Shown here in pieces: positions 53,592-61,767 of a stretch of 64,000 nt of DNA. Source of the stretch: Erythrobacter sp. HI0063 (GTDB taxonomy: Bacteria > Pseudomonadota > Alphaproteobacteria > Sphingomonadales > Sphingomonadaceae); NCBI RefSeq assembly GCF_001635685.1, contig NZ_LWFF01000002.1:1-64000 (forward strand). Reading direction: 5' to 3'. Under the pieces are notes generated by a model. The model searched no databases, had not been told where the DNA came from, and saw nothing but the letters and a program-made list of their open reading frames with translations. Made by a program: the position numbers and the translations under genes. Each line of letters begins with the position of its first letter. Positions within the stretch are counted from its first letter, which is position 1.

Positions 53592-53843
53592 TCAGCTCAT
53601 GTGCTTGGAAACGGCACCGGTCATCTTGAACATCGAGATCTGTTCCTTGCCGATCACCGCGCCCAGCTTGTCGTCCGGATTGATCATGCGGCGATCCTTG
53701 GAATCCTGCAGATCGTTCGCCTTGATGTGGTCCCACACTTTGGAAGTGACCTGAGCGCGCGTCATCGGGCCCTTGCCCACGACGTTTTCGAGTTCCGGCG
53801 AGAGATTCACCGGCTTCTGCAATGCGTTGTTCTTGCCAGCCAT
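53592..53843 (-). CDS. SWIB/MDM2-domain protein
   Basis: An 83-residue protein made of one SWIB domain: KPVNLSPELENVVGKGPMTR, VWDHIKANDLQDSKDRRMIN and MFKMTGAVSKHM. In bacteria these are short stand-alone domains, also found as chlamydial and plastid nucleoid proteins. It probably binds DNA or a protein; function is unknown. Confidence 0.9.
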   Translation of the reverse strand: MAGKNNALQKPVNLSPELENVVGKGPMTRAQVTSKVWDHIKANDLQDSKDRRMINPDDKLGAVIGKEQISMFKMTGAVSKHMS

Positions 53844-53917
53844 GATATGTCCTTTCCTGTCAGGCTTGTATTATCGAGATGCGGCCCCGGCACGGAGCGC
53901 GCACCATTGGGTAATGG

Positions 53918-54532
53918 TCAGTCGAGATCGAGATCGTCCGGATCGATGCCGAGATCCTCTTCGAGATCGAGTTTTTCGCGCTCGTGCCCCTCGAACCGCC
54001 CCGTCAGCACCGCGCAGGCGGTGATATGGCCTTCGATCGACGCTTCGACGTCTTCGCGGCTGGCGCCGGGCATCAGCGTCATCGGCAGATCGAGCGCAAA
54101 CAGCTGGAACACATAGCGATGCTCCTTGCCGATCGGCGGATCGGGCAGCAGCCATTCGGAATTGCCGCGCGCATTCTTGCCAGCGCGCGGCGGCACCTCG
54201 CCTTCGAACAGCTTGCCGCGCTGGCCGGGGAAGCCCCATGCCAGCCAATGCAAAAGCGGCTTGTCCGCTGGGGCGTCCGCATCCTCCACGATCAGAACGA
54301 TCTCCTGCGCTCCGGGCGGGGGAGCGGTCCATTCGAGCGGCGGCGCGACGGCATCTTCCTCGATCGCGGTGAAGCTGGGATCGAGCTCGCCGCCATGCTG
54401 GAAGGCCGGGCTGGTCAGCGCAAAGCCCGAACGACCGAGCAGCTTCTCCGAACCGAAGCGCGCGATCGCCAGATCGTTGGCGAAGGCTCCACCACCGACC
54501 GCGCGGGTCACCCAGGTCTGACTATCGCTCAC
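53918..54532 (-). CDS. PEBP-family (YbhB/YbcL) protein
   Basis: A 204-residue phosphatidylethanolamine-binding-fold protein: FALTSPAFQHGGELDP, PPLEWTAPPPGAQEIVLIVEDADAP and HWLAWGFPG with the conserved ligand-site Asp and His. An acidic tail (EEDLGIDPDDLDLD) follows. Substrate and partner unknown. Confidence 0.88.
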   Translation of the reverse strand: MSDSQTWVTRAVGGGAFANDLAIARFGSEKLLGRSGFALTSPAFQHGGELDPSFTAIEEDAVAPPLEWTAPPPGAQEIVLIVEDADAPADKPLLHWLAWGFPGQRGKLFEGEVPPRAGKNARGNSEWLLPDPPIGKEHRYVFQLFALDLPMTLMPGASREDVEASIEGHITACAVLTGRFEGHEREKLDLEEDLGIDPDDLDLD

Positions 54533-54727
54533 GCTATTTAATCCTTCGATTGCCTTTTCTCGATCGCTTCCTGTGGGCTGCGCCGTATCGCGATGCCATG
54601 GGAAAGCGCGGACTATGCACCGTTTTTATCCGAAAACACCCCTTTTTTAAGCAGCGCTGCGTCGATCGACCGTCTGTGCTTGGCACTCAGCCACGATTAA
54701 GGCACACTGACAGATGCTTGGTCCGGG

Positions 54728-54743
54728 GGGAGAAGCTTCTCCC
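54728..54743. promoter_or_regulatory. Perfect 16-bp palindrome before the S41 protease gene
   Basis: GGGAGAAGCTTCTCCC is a complete palindrome 33 bases ahead of the ATG at 54776, in the gap between the PEBP and S41 genes. It could bind a dimeric regulator or, in RNA, a hairpin near the ribosome site. No regulator in view. Confidence 0.4.
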
Positions 54744-54775
54744 GATATCGCAATCATCTATTCGGAGTCGCATCT

Positions 54776-56203
54776 ATGGCTTTTGCCCGTACGGTCCTGT
54801 CCGCTACGCTCGCTTTTTCGCTGGTCGCTTGCGGAGGCGGCGGGTCGAGCTCTTCCGCGCCGCCGGTCAACGTCTCGCCCACGCCGACGCCGCCGCCCGC
54901 TACCGGCGGAGACAGCTGCTCTCTGGCCAATCGCCAGCAATTCGTGCGCGACGTGCTGAATGAATGGTATCTGTTCCCCGATCTGCTTGCGACGAATGTC
55001 AATGCGGCGAACTACACGGATATTCAGGATTATATCGATGCGCTGGTGGCCCCGGCACGCGCGCAGTCGAAGGATCGCTTCTTCACCTACATCACCTCGA
55101 TCAAGGAAGAAAACGCGCTGATCCAGAACGGGTCGAGCGCCGGCTTCGGCATTCGCCTCGGCTACGATACCAGCGCCAATCGCGTCTTCGTGCTCGAAGC
55201 GTTCGAGGCAGGAACGGGCTTCCAGGCGGGCATGGATCGCGGCACCGAATTGCTGACCATCGGCGGCCAGTCGGTCGCGTCCCTGATGTCGAGCGGCGGC
55301 CCGCAAGCGGTGATCAATGCGCTTGGCCCGTCGGACCCCGGCCTTTCGCGTTCGTTCACCTTCCGCACGCGCGAAGGCACCGAACGCAATGCCAATATCA
55401 GCAAGACCGAATTCTCGCTCGACCCGATCTCGGATCGCTACGGCGTCAAGATCCTGAACGACGGGACCGGGCCGGTCGGCTACATCAATCTGCGCACCTT
55501 CATCGTACAGGATGCGGGGCCGCAATTGCGCACCGCGTTCCAGCAGTTCAAGAATCAGGGGATTACCAAGGTCATCCTCGATCTGCGCTATAATGGCGGC
55601 GGGCTGGTTTCGGTTGCGGAACTGCTCGGCGATCTGATGGCAGCGGACAAGAGCGGGCAGGTCTTCAGCAAGACCGTGCTGCGTCCGTCGAAATCGTCCG
55701 AGAACGAGGTCGATCGCTTCACGGCCCAGTCGGAAGCGATCTCTGCGACCAAGATCGCTGTGATCGGACGCGGCGGCACGGCTTCGGCGAGCGAGCTGGT
55801 GACCAATTCCTTCATTCCCTATCTCGGCAATAATCTCGCGCTGGTCGGCACCAATACATTCGGAAAGCCCGTCGGCCAATTCGCTTTCGATCGCTCGGCC
55901 TGCGACGATCGCTTCCGCGCGGTGGCGTTCAAGACGACCAATGCCAACGATCAGGGCGAATATTTCACCGGTCTTGCCAGCGTGGTGCAGCGGACCTGCG
56001 CAGCGAACGACGAAATTTTCGAAGCTCTTGGCGATCCCAACGAAACGTCCATCAGCGCAGCGCTGGACTTTCTGGGCGGGCGCACCTGCACGCCGATCAG
56101 CGGCGGACAGGACCAGACGGTGCAATCGGCAGGCAACCGGCAGCAATTGCTACAGCCCAGGATCCCCACCCCTGCGCAACGCGAAGTGCCGGGCCTGTTC
56201 TAG
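54776..56203 (+). CDS. S41-family (C-terminal-processing) protease lipoprotein
   Basis: A 475-residue protein with a lipobox (FSLVAC, Cys19), a Gly/Ser/Pro linker, a PDZ-like region (VFVLEAFEAGTGFQAGMDRG) and the S41 core: VGYINLRTFI, VILDLRYNGGG and GRGGTASASELV with the catalytic serine in ASASE. Tail-specific proteases of this family trim envelope proteins. The Cys-rich C-terminus (FDRSACDD, RTCAAND, RTCTP) suggests disulfides in the periplasm. Confidence 0.9.
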   Translation: MAFARTVLSATLAFSLVACGGGGSSSSAPPVNVSPTPTPPPATGGDSCSLANRQQFVRDVLNEWYLFPDLLATNVNAANYTDIQDYIDALVAPARAQSKDRFFTYITSIKEENALIQNGSSAGFGIRLGYDTSANRVFVLEAFEAGTGFQAGMDRGTELLTIGGQSVASLMSSGGPQAVINALGPSDPGLSRSFTFRTREGTERNANISKTEFSLDPISDRYGVKILNDGTGPVGYINLRTFIVQDAGPQLRTAFQQFKNQGITKVILDLRYNGGGLVSVAELLGDLMAADKSGQVFSKTVLRPSKSSENEVDRFTAQSEAISATKIAVIGRGGTASASELVTNSFIPYLGNNLALVGTNTFGKPVGQFAFDRSACDDRFRAVAFKTTNANDQGEYFTGLASVVQRTCAANDEIFEALGDPNETSISAALDFLGGRTCTPISGGQDQTVQSAGNRQQLLQPRIPTPAQREVPGLF

Positions 56204-56284
56204 GCGAGGTCTGGCTCAGAAATTTTCGGGGCGGCGGAGCGATCCGTCGCCCCGTTTCATTTGGAGTGCGCGTCTGGACGCTCG

Positions 56285-56689
56285 CTATTGGGCAGCGGCC
56301 GCACTCGGCGCATCGTCGTTCTGTGCGTTGCGCAGCTCGACCAGAGCAGTCGCGATGACCTTGTCCGAGGATGCGGGCTTGGGAACGTAAACCGCGTCGA
56401 GCATGTCGAATACGTCTTCCTGCCGGTCCGCATCGCCCGAATGGATGATGTAGGGAATGGAGCGTTTGGTCAGTTCGCGCGCGATCGGAAGACAATTTTC
56501 GCCGCCCACAAGATTGAAATCCAGCACAGCGACATCGACGCCTTCGTCGATATGATTCATCGCTTCCCCGACGCAGGACGCACAGCATGGCGTGAAGCCC
56601 CGATCTTCGGCAGCGAATTCCAAATCCATCAGGATCAGAGGCTCATCATCCACCAGCAATATCGAGATTGGGTCAGACAAGACAGGCAT
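56285..56689 (-). CDS. Single-domain response regulator
   Basis: A 134-residue receiver domain: LLVDDEP, phospho-acceptor Asp57 (VAVLDFNL), Ser84 (IHSGD) and Lys104 (YVPKP). No output domain. It begins two bases after the LOV kinase stop, so it should be that kinase's partner; such stand-alone receivers usually relay phosphate or act by binding other proteins. Confidence 0.93.
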   Translation of the reverse strand: MPVLSDPISILLVDDEPLILMDLEFAAEDRGFTPCCASCVGEAMNHIDEGVDVAVLDFNLVGGENCLPIARELTKRSIPYIIHSGDADRQEDVFDMLDAVYVPKPASSDKVIATALVELRNAQNDDAPSAAAAQ

Positions 56690-56690
56690 C

Positions 56691-57821
56691 CTATATCGTT
56701 ACCTCTACAACCGCCTCGAGACCGTCCGGGTTCCACACCCGATCGATTTTCCCGGCTGCCGAACGCACGATGCGGTCCATGATCGCCGTACCTACTCCCG
56801 GCTCGATCGTCGCTTCGTCGATCTTGGGACCGCCGCTTTCGCGCCATTCCAGCCGCGCCTTCTGGCCGTCTTCGATGATGCCCCAATCGACCGTGACGGT
56901 GCCGCCCTCGGTCGACCAGGCGCCATGCTGTTCCGCGTTGGCGGCGAATTCGTGCAGCACGAGCCCGATCACCGACACGCTGCCGAAAGGAACGCGAGCG
57001 CCGTTCCCGTCGATCGAGATCGCCATGCCCGCCATTCGATAGGGTTCCAGAATCGCGCGGATCGCCGGGCCCAGTTCGATCGAGCCGCTGGCCGCGTCGT
57101 CCAGCGTGGTTTCGTACGCGCGGCCCAGCGCCTGAATCCGCGAATTGATTTCGGCTGCCTCGCCCTCGATCTTGTGCATCCGCCCGCTGACCGTGACGAT
57201 TCCCGAAATGACGGCGAACATGTTCTTCATGCGGTGCGACAACTCGCGGGCCAGCACGCGGGCATGCTGTTCTCCGGCGCGCGCGCTCTTGACGTCGGTG
57301 ACGTCCCATTGGCTGCCGAAGAAATAGATTAGATCGCCCGCATCGTTGTAGATCGGCCCGAGATGCAGGGCGTTCCAGAAAGCGCTGCCGTCCTTGCGGT
57401 AGTTCAGCAATTCGACGATCGTGACCTCTTCGCTCTCGATCGCGCGGCGCATGGCCTGAACCTGTTCGCGATCGGTGCGGCGCCCCTGGAGGAAGCGGCA
57501 ATTGCGACCGAGGATTTCGTCTTCGTCATAGCCGGTCAGCTCGCGAAAGGCGCGGTTGGCGAAGACGATCGGATTGTCGTGCTGGTTGGGATCGGTGAGG
57601 CAGATCGCCATGCGGGTCTGCGCCATGGCCTGTTCGAACAGCATGCCCGATGCGCCTTCGAACTTGCCTTCTCCGCGCGAGGCCAGAAAGCGTCCGGGGC
57701 TTTCGTCGAACAGCATTTGCGATTGGTTGCTGGACCGCTCGCTACCGTCGCGATCTTGCGTCCCGTCCGGCGCATCGCTGGAGGGCCGATCCTCCGACCG
57801 GTGTTCGCTGTCATCCTTCAC
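56691..57821 (-). CDS. LOV-domain (blue light) HWE/HisKA_2-type histidine kinase
   Basis: A 376-residue kinase. Residues about 60-175 are a LOV domain with GRNCRFLQG, where Cys108 should form the flavin adduct in blue light. The kinase core has ELSHRMKNMFAVISGI with phospho-His196, an N-box EFAANAEQHGAWS and EPGVGTAIMDRIV, as in HWE/HisKA_2 kinases. Domain order and size resemble the soluble light-sensing LOV kinases of Erythrobacter litoralis. No membrane helix. The receiver downstream is its likely target. Confidence 0.93.
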   Translation of the reverse strand: MKDDSEHRSEDRPSSDAPDGTQDRDGSERSSNQSQMLFDESPGRFLASRGEGKFEGASGMLFEQAMAQTRMAICLTDPNQHDNPIVFANRAFRELTGYDEDEILGRNCRFLQGRRTDREQVQAMRRAIESEEVTIVELLNYRKDGSAFWNALHLGPIYNDAGDLIYFFGSQWDVTDVKSARAGEQHARVLARELSHRMKNMFAVISGIVTVSGRMHKIEGEAAEINSRIQALGRAYETTLDDAASGSIELGPAIRAILEPYRMAGMAISIDGNGARVPFGSVSVIGLVLHEFAANAEQHGAWSTEGGTVTVDWGIIEDGQKARLEWRESGGPKIDEATIEPGVGTAIMDRIVRSAAGKIDRVWNPDGLEAVVEVTI

Positions 57822-57952
57822 TTCGGATCCTTGCTGTCGGTTCGAGCCTGTCCCACGTCACCTGACCACGCTCGTCGCCCGAAATCGTTCCGCTCTGTGC
57901 ACTTTGCGCGCTCGACTTGACCCACTTGCAACAGGAACGCAAGCTGGTTGCC

Positions 57953-58288
57953 ATGGCCCGCATCTACACCACCTTCGCCGAATTCTGGCCGTTCTATCTG
58001 CGTGAGCATTCCAAGCCGCGCACTCGCGCGCTCCACTATATCGGCACCAGCCTGGTCGTCGCGCTTGCGGTGGTCGCGCTCGTCACCGCCAACTGGTGGC
58101 TGCTCGTCGCGCTGCCGATCGCGGGCTATTTCTTCGCCTGGATCGCGCATTTCGGCGTCGAGAAGAACCGCCCGGCCACGTTCACGTACCCCGCCTGGAG
58201 CTTGAAAGCGGATTTCAAGATGTGGTGGCTGTGGCTGACCGGACGGCTCGGCCCCGAGCTCGAACGGGCAGGCGTCGGACGGATTTAG
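57953..58288 (+). CDS. DUF962 / Mpo1-like membrane protein
   Basis: A 111-residue protein with two hydrophobic hairpins (LVVALAVVALVTANWWLLVAL) and the conserved FAEFWPFYLREHSKPRTRALHYIG and AWIAHFGVEKNRPATF segments of the Mpo1/DUF962 family, whose yeast member oxidises 2-hydroxy fatty acids using iron bound by histidines. Here His residues in REHS, LHY and AHF fit that role. Start at the second Met. Confidence 0.85.
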   Translation: MARIYTTFAEFWPFYLREHSKPRTRALHYIGTSLVVALAVVALVTANWWLLVALPIAGYFFAWIAHFGVEKNRPATFTYPAWSLKADFKMWWLWLTGRLGPELERAGVGRI

Positions 58289-58740
58289 GAGAGCGCGGCG
58301 GCGATCGTCAGCGCGCCGAGGCCGAGCGAGAGCGGAATGCGCAAGGCCAGCCACCAGCGCGGCGCGAGCGGCCCGAGAGCGCGATCGACCAGCGGGCTGA
58401 ACAGGATCGCCCCGCCAAGCGCAACCAGCGAAGGTTCCGGCCATATCAAGTCGAACACGAAGGGCAGGAACGCCGCCAGCGCGATCAGGCTGGGCAGCAC
58501 CGCCGCGATCCAGACCCAGCCGAGCGTCCGCCGCCGTTCGGCTGCGGGTGCCGAGGCAGCGATCCCCCACCATGTCCCGCCCAGAAAGGTGAAGATCAGC
58601 GCCGCATAGGCGAATGCGATGAGCACCGCCGGTTCGCGCCAATCGGACGGCCCGAGATACAGCACGGCGACGCAGGCGATCTGCGGCAGCAGGCCCCCGA
58701 GGCCAAGCAGGCGGGGCAGAAGCGGGACTTGACCGGTCAC
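58285..58740 (-). CDS. DUF3429 membrane protein
   Basis: A 151-residue protein with five hydrophobic segments; GGTWWGIAAS and AVLIAFAYAALIFTFLGG match DUF3429. GTG at 58740 avoids overlap with the upstream lipoprotein; ATG at 58800 would overlap it by 53 bases. Role unknown. Overlaps the convergent Mpo1-like gene by 4 bases. Confidence 0.8.
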   Translation of the reverse strand: MTGQVPLLPRLLGLGGLLPQIACVAVLYLGPSDWREPAVLIAFAYAALIFTFLGGTWWGIAASAPAAERRRTLGWVWIAAVLPSLIALAAFLPFVFDLIWPEPSLVALGGAILFSPLVDRALGPLAPRWWLALRIPLSLGLGALTIAAALS

Positions 58741-58747
58741 CCGCGCC

Positions 58748-59197
58748 TCATGGCCGATCCGGCCCACTGAACGGCTGCCGGTCGGTATAGGCGCAGCCAC
58801 TGCGCGTCTCGCTGCCGATCACCACGGTCGCGACGAAGGGATAGGTACGGTCGCTCATCCGGTCCGAGCATTCGCCCGGCGTGACGGCGACGTCGATCGA
58901 TTTCCCGCCTTCGCCCGGGATCGTGCCGCTGAACGAGAGGCCGTTATTCCCTGCAAAGCGTTCGACCGGAAATTCGCGCCCTTCCTGATCTTCCATGGTC
59001 GTATACCGCATCGTGCCCTCTTCGATCCGCGCGTTCCAGAACGGTTCGGTGCCCGACAGCAGGATCGCCTCGCCGCTCGCAATCCCGTCATACGCAGTCG
59101 TCTCGCGCGCATCGGGACCGCCGCCGCTCGCGCCGCACCCCGCGAGTGTCAGCGCGCCGAAAGCCGAAAGGATCGTGCGGAGAGAGAAGATAATCAT
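58748..59197 (-). CDS. Lipoprotein with GTEPFW motif
   Basis: A 149-residue protein with a lipobox (ALTLAGC, Cys21). GTEPFWNARIEEG at about residue 50 is the mark of a COG3650-like envelope family, and two Cys residues near the end (PGECSDRM, RSGCAYTDR) probably form a disulfide. Function unknown; possible stress-linked envelope protein. Confidence 0.75.
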   Translation of the reverse strand: MIIFSLRTILSAFGALTLAGCGASGGGPDARETTAYDGIASGEAILLSGTEPFWNARIEEGTMRYTTMEDQEGREFPVERFAGNNGLSFSGTIPGEGGKSIDVAVTPGECSDRMSDRTYPFVATVVIGSETRSGCAYTDRQPFSGPDRP

Positions 59198-59305
59198 CGC
59201 CCGTCCTATGAAACATGGCGGACGGCGCTTCAATGGTCTGGCGCCTGTAATCCGATATCGCCTCGGGATCGGAACGCGAAGGCGCATTGCAGCGTTATTC
59301 CCACC

Positions 59306-59914
59306 ATGAGGCTCGCTCCGAAAATCGCTTTCGCCGCAGCAGTCATCGCCATCGGCGGTGCGACCGGGGGCGCGGTTATCGGTGCGCAGATCGGCGATGC
59401 GGAAATTCTCCAGCGCGCCAGCGTGGGCGGCGAGCGGCCGGGATACGATTTCCAGGCCGATTCCGACGCACCGAGCCTCGCCCGGACCGCGGAACGCCCC
59501 GCCGACCAATACGCCATAGAAACGCCCGAAGGCCGGTTCGAAGTCGGCGAATTGCGGAACCGCGGACTGTACCGCAATCGCCGCTATTCGCATTACGACG
59601 CCGCTCTCGCGGCGGAAGACCGCGCATGGGATGCGGAAATGGCCGCGCTGGAACGTGGCGATTGGCAGCCCGATCCCGGCTTCGCCGACAGCGAATGGAG
59701 CCGCGCGGGTGGGAATGCCCATCAGAGCCAGGCATACGGTGTGACGGTCACTCGAAACGTGCCTAGCCGGACGAGGGTCGCGATGGCGCCCGAACCTCAG
59801 GCTCAAACCGTCCGTTCCGACATGGCACCGCCCGCCATCGGACCCGATCAGGTCCAGCCGCTCGATGTGCCGGCTCCGGTAACGCTTCCGCCACCTTCCC
59901 CCTCGATAGATTGA
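59306..59914 (+). CDS. Exported or membrane-anchored protein of unknown function
   Basis: A 202-residue protein with an N-terminal hydrophobic segment (IAFAAAVIAIGGATGGAVIGA), a charged middle (YRNRRYSHYDAALAAEDRAW) and a Pro-rich tail (PAPVTLPPPSPSID). No known domain. Low-complexity ends suggest a spacer or wall-linked protein. Confidence 0.65.
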   Translation: MRLAPKIAFAAAVIAIGGATGGAVIGAQIGDAEILQRASVGGERPGYDFQADSDAPSLARTAERPADQYAIETPEGRFEVGELRNRGLYRNRRYSHYDAALAAEDRAWDAEMAALERGDWQPDPGFADSEWSRAGGNAHQSQAYGVTVTRNVPSRTRVAMAPEPQAQTVRSDMAPPAIGPDQVQPLDVPAPVTLPPPSPSID

Positions 59915-59975
59915 ATTCCTTTCCGCGAAAGGGCGAAAAGGCCCTTCGAAACTCGAGCGCAACCAGGCACAAAAA

Positions 59976-60000
59976 AGGCGGCCCCGAACCGGAGCCGCCT
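59976..60000. terminator. Bidirectional terminator next to the fasciclin gene
   Basis: AGGCGGC (59976-59982) pairs with GCCGCCT (59994-60000), with AAAAAA on one side and CTCTTTT on the other, so both strands give a stem then a U-run. It lies between the convergent unknown gene (59914) and fasciclin (60028). Confidence 0.8.
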
Positions 60001-60027
60001 CTCTTTTATCTTACTGTGCCGACCGAA

Positions 60028-60612
60028 TTATTCGGGCATCAGCACCGTATCGATCGCGTGGATGACGCCGTTCGACGCTTCCACATCGGTCTGGGTCACG
60101 ATCGCCGTGTTGCCAGCCGCATCACGAAGGACGACATTGTCGCCGTCCATCATCGCAGTCAGCGTGGCGCCATTGACGGTGTTGATCGTGTAACCATCGG
60201 CGCCTGCATCCTGAATAGCCTGCGTCAGCGTTGCAGCGTCGACATTGCCTTCAACGACATGATAGGTGAGGATGTTCGCCAGATCCTGCTGACCGGCCGG
60301 GCTCATCAGCTCGTCACGCGTTTCCTGCGGGACCTTTTCGAAGGCCGCATTCGTCGGCGCGAACACCGTATACGGGCCGGTGCCCGACAGCGTGGTCGCC
60401 AGATCGGCGGATGTCACGGCCGAAACCAGCGTCGAGAAATCGGGATTGCCCTGCGCGACTTCGACCACCGTGCCGGCAGCCATGTCGTCATTCGCCATCT
60501 GATCGGCCATCGCCGTATCTTCGGTCATGGTCGTGTCTTCTTCGGCGGGCGAGCCGCAGGCGGCCAGCGCGAGAGTGGCGGCCGAGGCGAGAGCGATAGT
60601 GAGCTTCTTCAT
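60028..60612 (-). CDS. Fasciclin-domain lipoprotein
   Basis: A 194-residue protein with lipobox ALAAC (Cys19), an acidic Met/Asp/Thr-rich spacer and one fasciclin domain: FSTLVSAVTSADLATTL, YTVFAPTNAAFEKVP, LTYHVVEGNVDAATL and GVIHAIDTVLMP. These domains mediate adhesion or matrix contact. Own terminator downstream. Confidence 0.93.
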   Translation of the reverse strand: MKKLTIALASAATLALAACGSPAEEDTTMTEDTAMADQMANDDMAAGTVVEVAQGNPDFSTLVSAVTSADLATTLSGTGPYTVFAPTNAAFEKVPQETRDELMSPAGQQDLANILTYHVVEGNVDAATLTQAIQDAGADGYTINTVNGATLTAMMDGDNVVLRDAAGNTAIVTQTDVEASNGVIHAIDTVLMPE

Positions 60613-60733
60613 GAATTGCTCCTTGAGAGTGGTAAGCCAGGATAGGCATTGGCGCGGGGCTCGGACCTGTTCAGGTCTTCCGATCCCCGCGCCTTCATCC
60701 CTAGCTACGAACGCCTCGGCGCCTGGTTCCAAT

Positions 60734-60754
60734 AGAGGCCGAAAGATGGCCTCT
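60734..60754 (-). terminator. Hairpin downstream of the HPF-like gene
   Basis: AGAGGCC (60734-60740) pairs with GGCCTCT (60748-60754), 17 bases past the HPF-like stop codon. A longer stem (GGCGCGGGG 60651-60659 with CCCCGCGCC 60685-60693, enclosing ACCTG/CAGGT) follows further on. One or both likely end the HPF-like transcript. Confidence 0.5.
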
Positions 60755-60770
60755 TACGGTCCAGCGATCG

Positions 60771-61115
60771 TCACATAACCTTTTCGGGCTTTGGGTCGTG
60801 CTTATGCTTGTCCGCCTTGCCAAGATGACGCTCCAGCCGTTGGGCCAGCGTGTTCGCCGCCTTGCGCGCCGCGCCGTCGACCGTGTCTGACTTGCCGGTG
60901 ACGCCGATGGGCTTGCCGCCGCTGATGCGCGCTTCGATGGTGCAGGCCTTGTCGTCCGCCCCGTGCTTGGCGCCGTTTTCGTCGCGCACATGGATTTCGA
61001 TCCGGGTCAGCTTGCTTTCGAACCGCGCCAGCTTCTCGCGCACCGCCGCCTCGATCCGCTCGGCGACGTTTTCCGTGCCCATGACCGAGCTGTCGGAATT
61101 GAATTGAACTTGCAT
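60771..61115 (-). CDS. HPF/RaiA-like ribosome-associated protein
   Basis: A 114-residue protein: RIEAAVREKLARFESKLTRIEIHV, CTIEARISGGKPIGVTGKS, and a Lys/His-rich tail. It fits the short HPF/RaiA family that pauses or protects ribosomes in stationary phase. It lacks the long C-domain of alphaproteobacterial long HPF, so it may be a paralogue with another role. Confidence 0.82.
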   Translation of the reverse strand: MQVQFNSDSSVMGTENVAERIEAAVREKLARFESKLTRIEIHVRDENGAKHGADDKACTIEARISGGKPIGVTGKSDTVDGAARKAANTLAQRLERHLGKADKHKHDPKPEKVM

Positions 61116-61311
61116 GATGAAGGTCCTCCTGGCCGTTGTTGACTACTCCTTTGAAAACGGATGGCCCGGTGGCGCGTTCCCCCGCACCGTCGCTCGCACC
61201 GCACCTGCCAGCCGGTGGACGAGCACCTGCAGACAACCGAATTGATGCAAGGGTTTTTGCGAAAGCCGCGTAGGGTCGCTGCGGGGCCTTCCGCCCCGAT
61301 TGGAAGAGACC

Positions 61312-61443
61312 ATGGCCAAGGGCCAGCAAAAGAAGAGCCGCGAAAACCGCAAACCCAAGAAGGAAAAGGTCAAGACCAACGCTTCCAATCCGAGCGTGAA
61401 GCCCGGATCGGTCAAGGGCCTGGAGAATATGAAAAACTCGTGA
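61312..61443 (+). CDS. Small basic protein, 43 residues
   Basis: Read by hand: ATG 61312 to TGA 61441-61443, preceded by GGAAGAG. It encodes MAKGQQKKSRENRKPKKEKV and ends KGLENMKNS. This Lys-rich MAKGQQK form occurs in other proteobacteria as an unannotated small protein. Possibly RNA- or ribosome-linked by charge, but unknown. Confidence 0.65.
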   Translation: MAKGQQKKSRENRKPKKEKVKTNASNPSVKPGSVKGLENMKNS

Positions 61444-61447
61444 GGGC

Positions 61448-61639
61448 CTAGCCCTCTTCGCGATGGACCGGCGGCTGCGCGTTCGGGCTGGAGGCCTTCG
61501 CCTTGTGCTCTGCCAGCAGCCGGTCGATCTCGGCGATCCGAAGCCGCTCGGGCGTGTCGCGCTTCAATCCCTTGAGGCGGCAGGTCGCCCACAATTGGCG
61601 GCGTTCGGATTCGAGGTTCTTGCGATAGAGATCGGCCAT
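61448..61639 (-). CDS. Small helical protein, 63 residues
   Basis: MADLYRKNLESERRQLWATC, LKGLKRDTPERLRIAEIDRLL then a Pro/Ser tail. Charged and helical, no motif recognised. Converges on the 43-residue gene with a 4-base gap. Codon use matches the genome. Confidence 0.6.
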   Translation of the reverse strand: MADLYRKNLESERRQLWATCRLKGLKRDTPERLRIAEIDRLLAEHKAKASSPNAQPPVHREEG

Positions 61640-61767
61640 GCGCCGCTATGGGCGGGTTGCGCCGCGAAGGCCAGTGGGGATGCGCCTCGCCCCGAACGGT
61701 TCGCCCCGCGCAGGGAAGCCGCTCGTTCCGCTGTTTCGCGGGGTGCGTATTTGCTAGGTCCGCGCGC

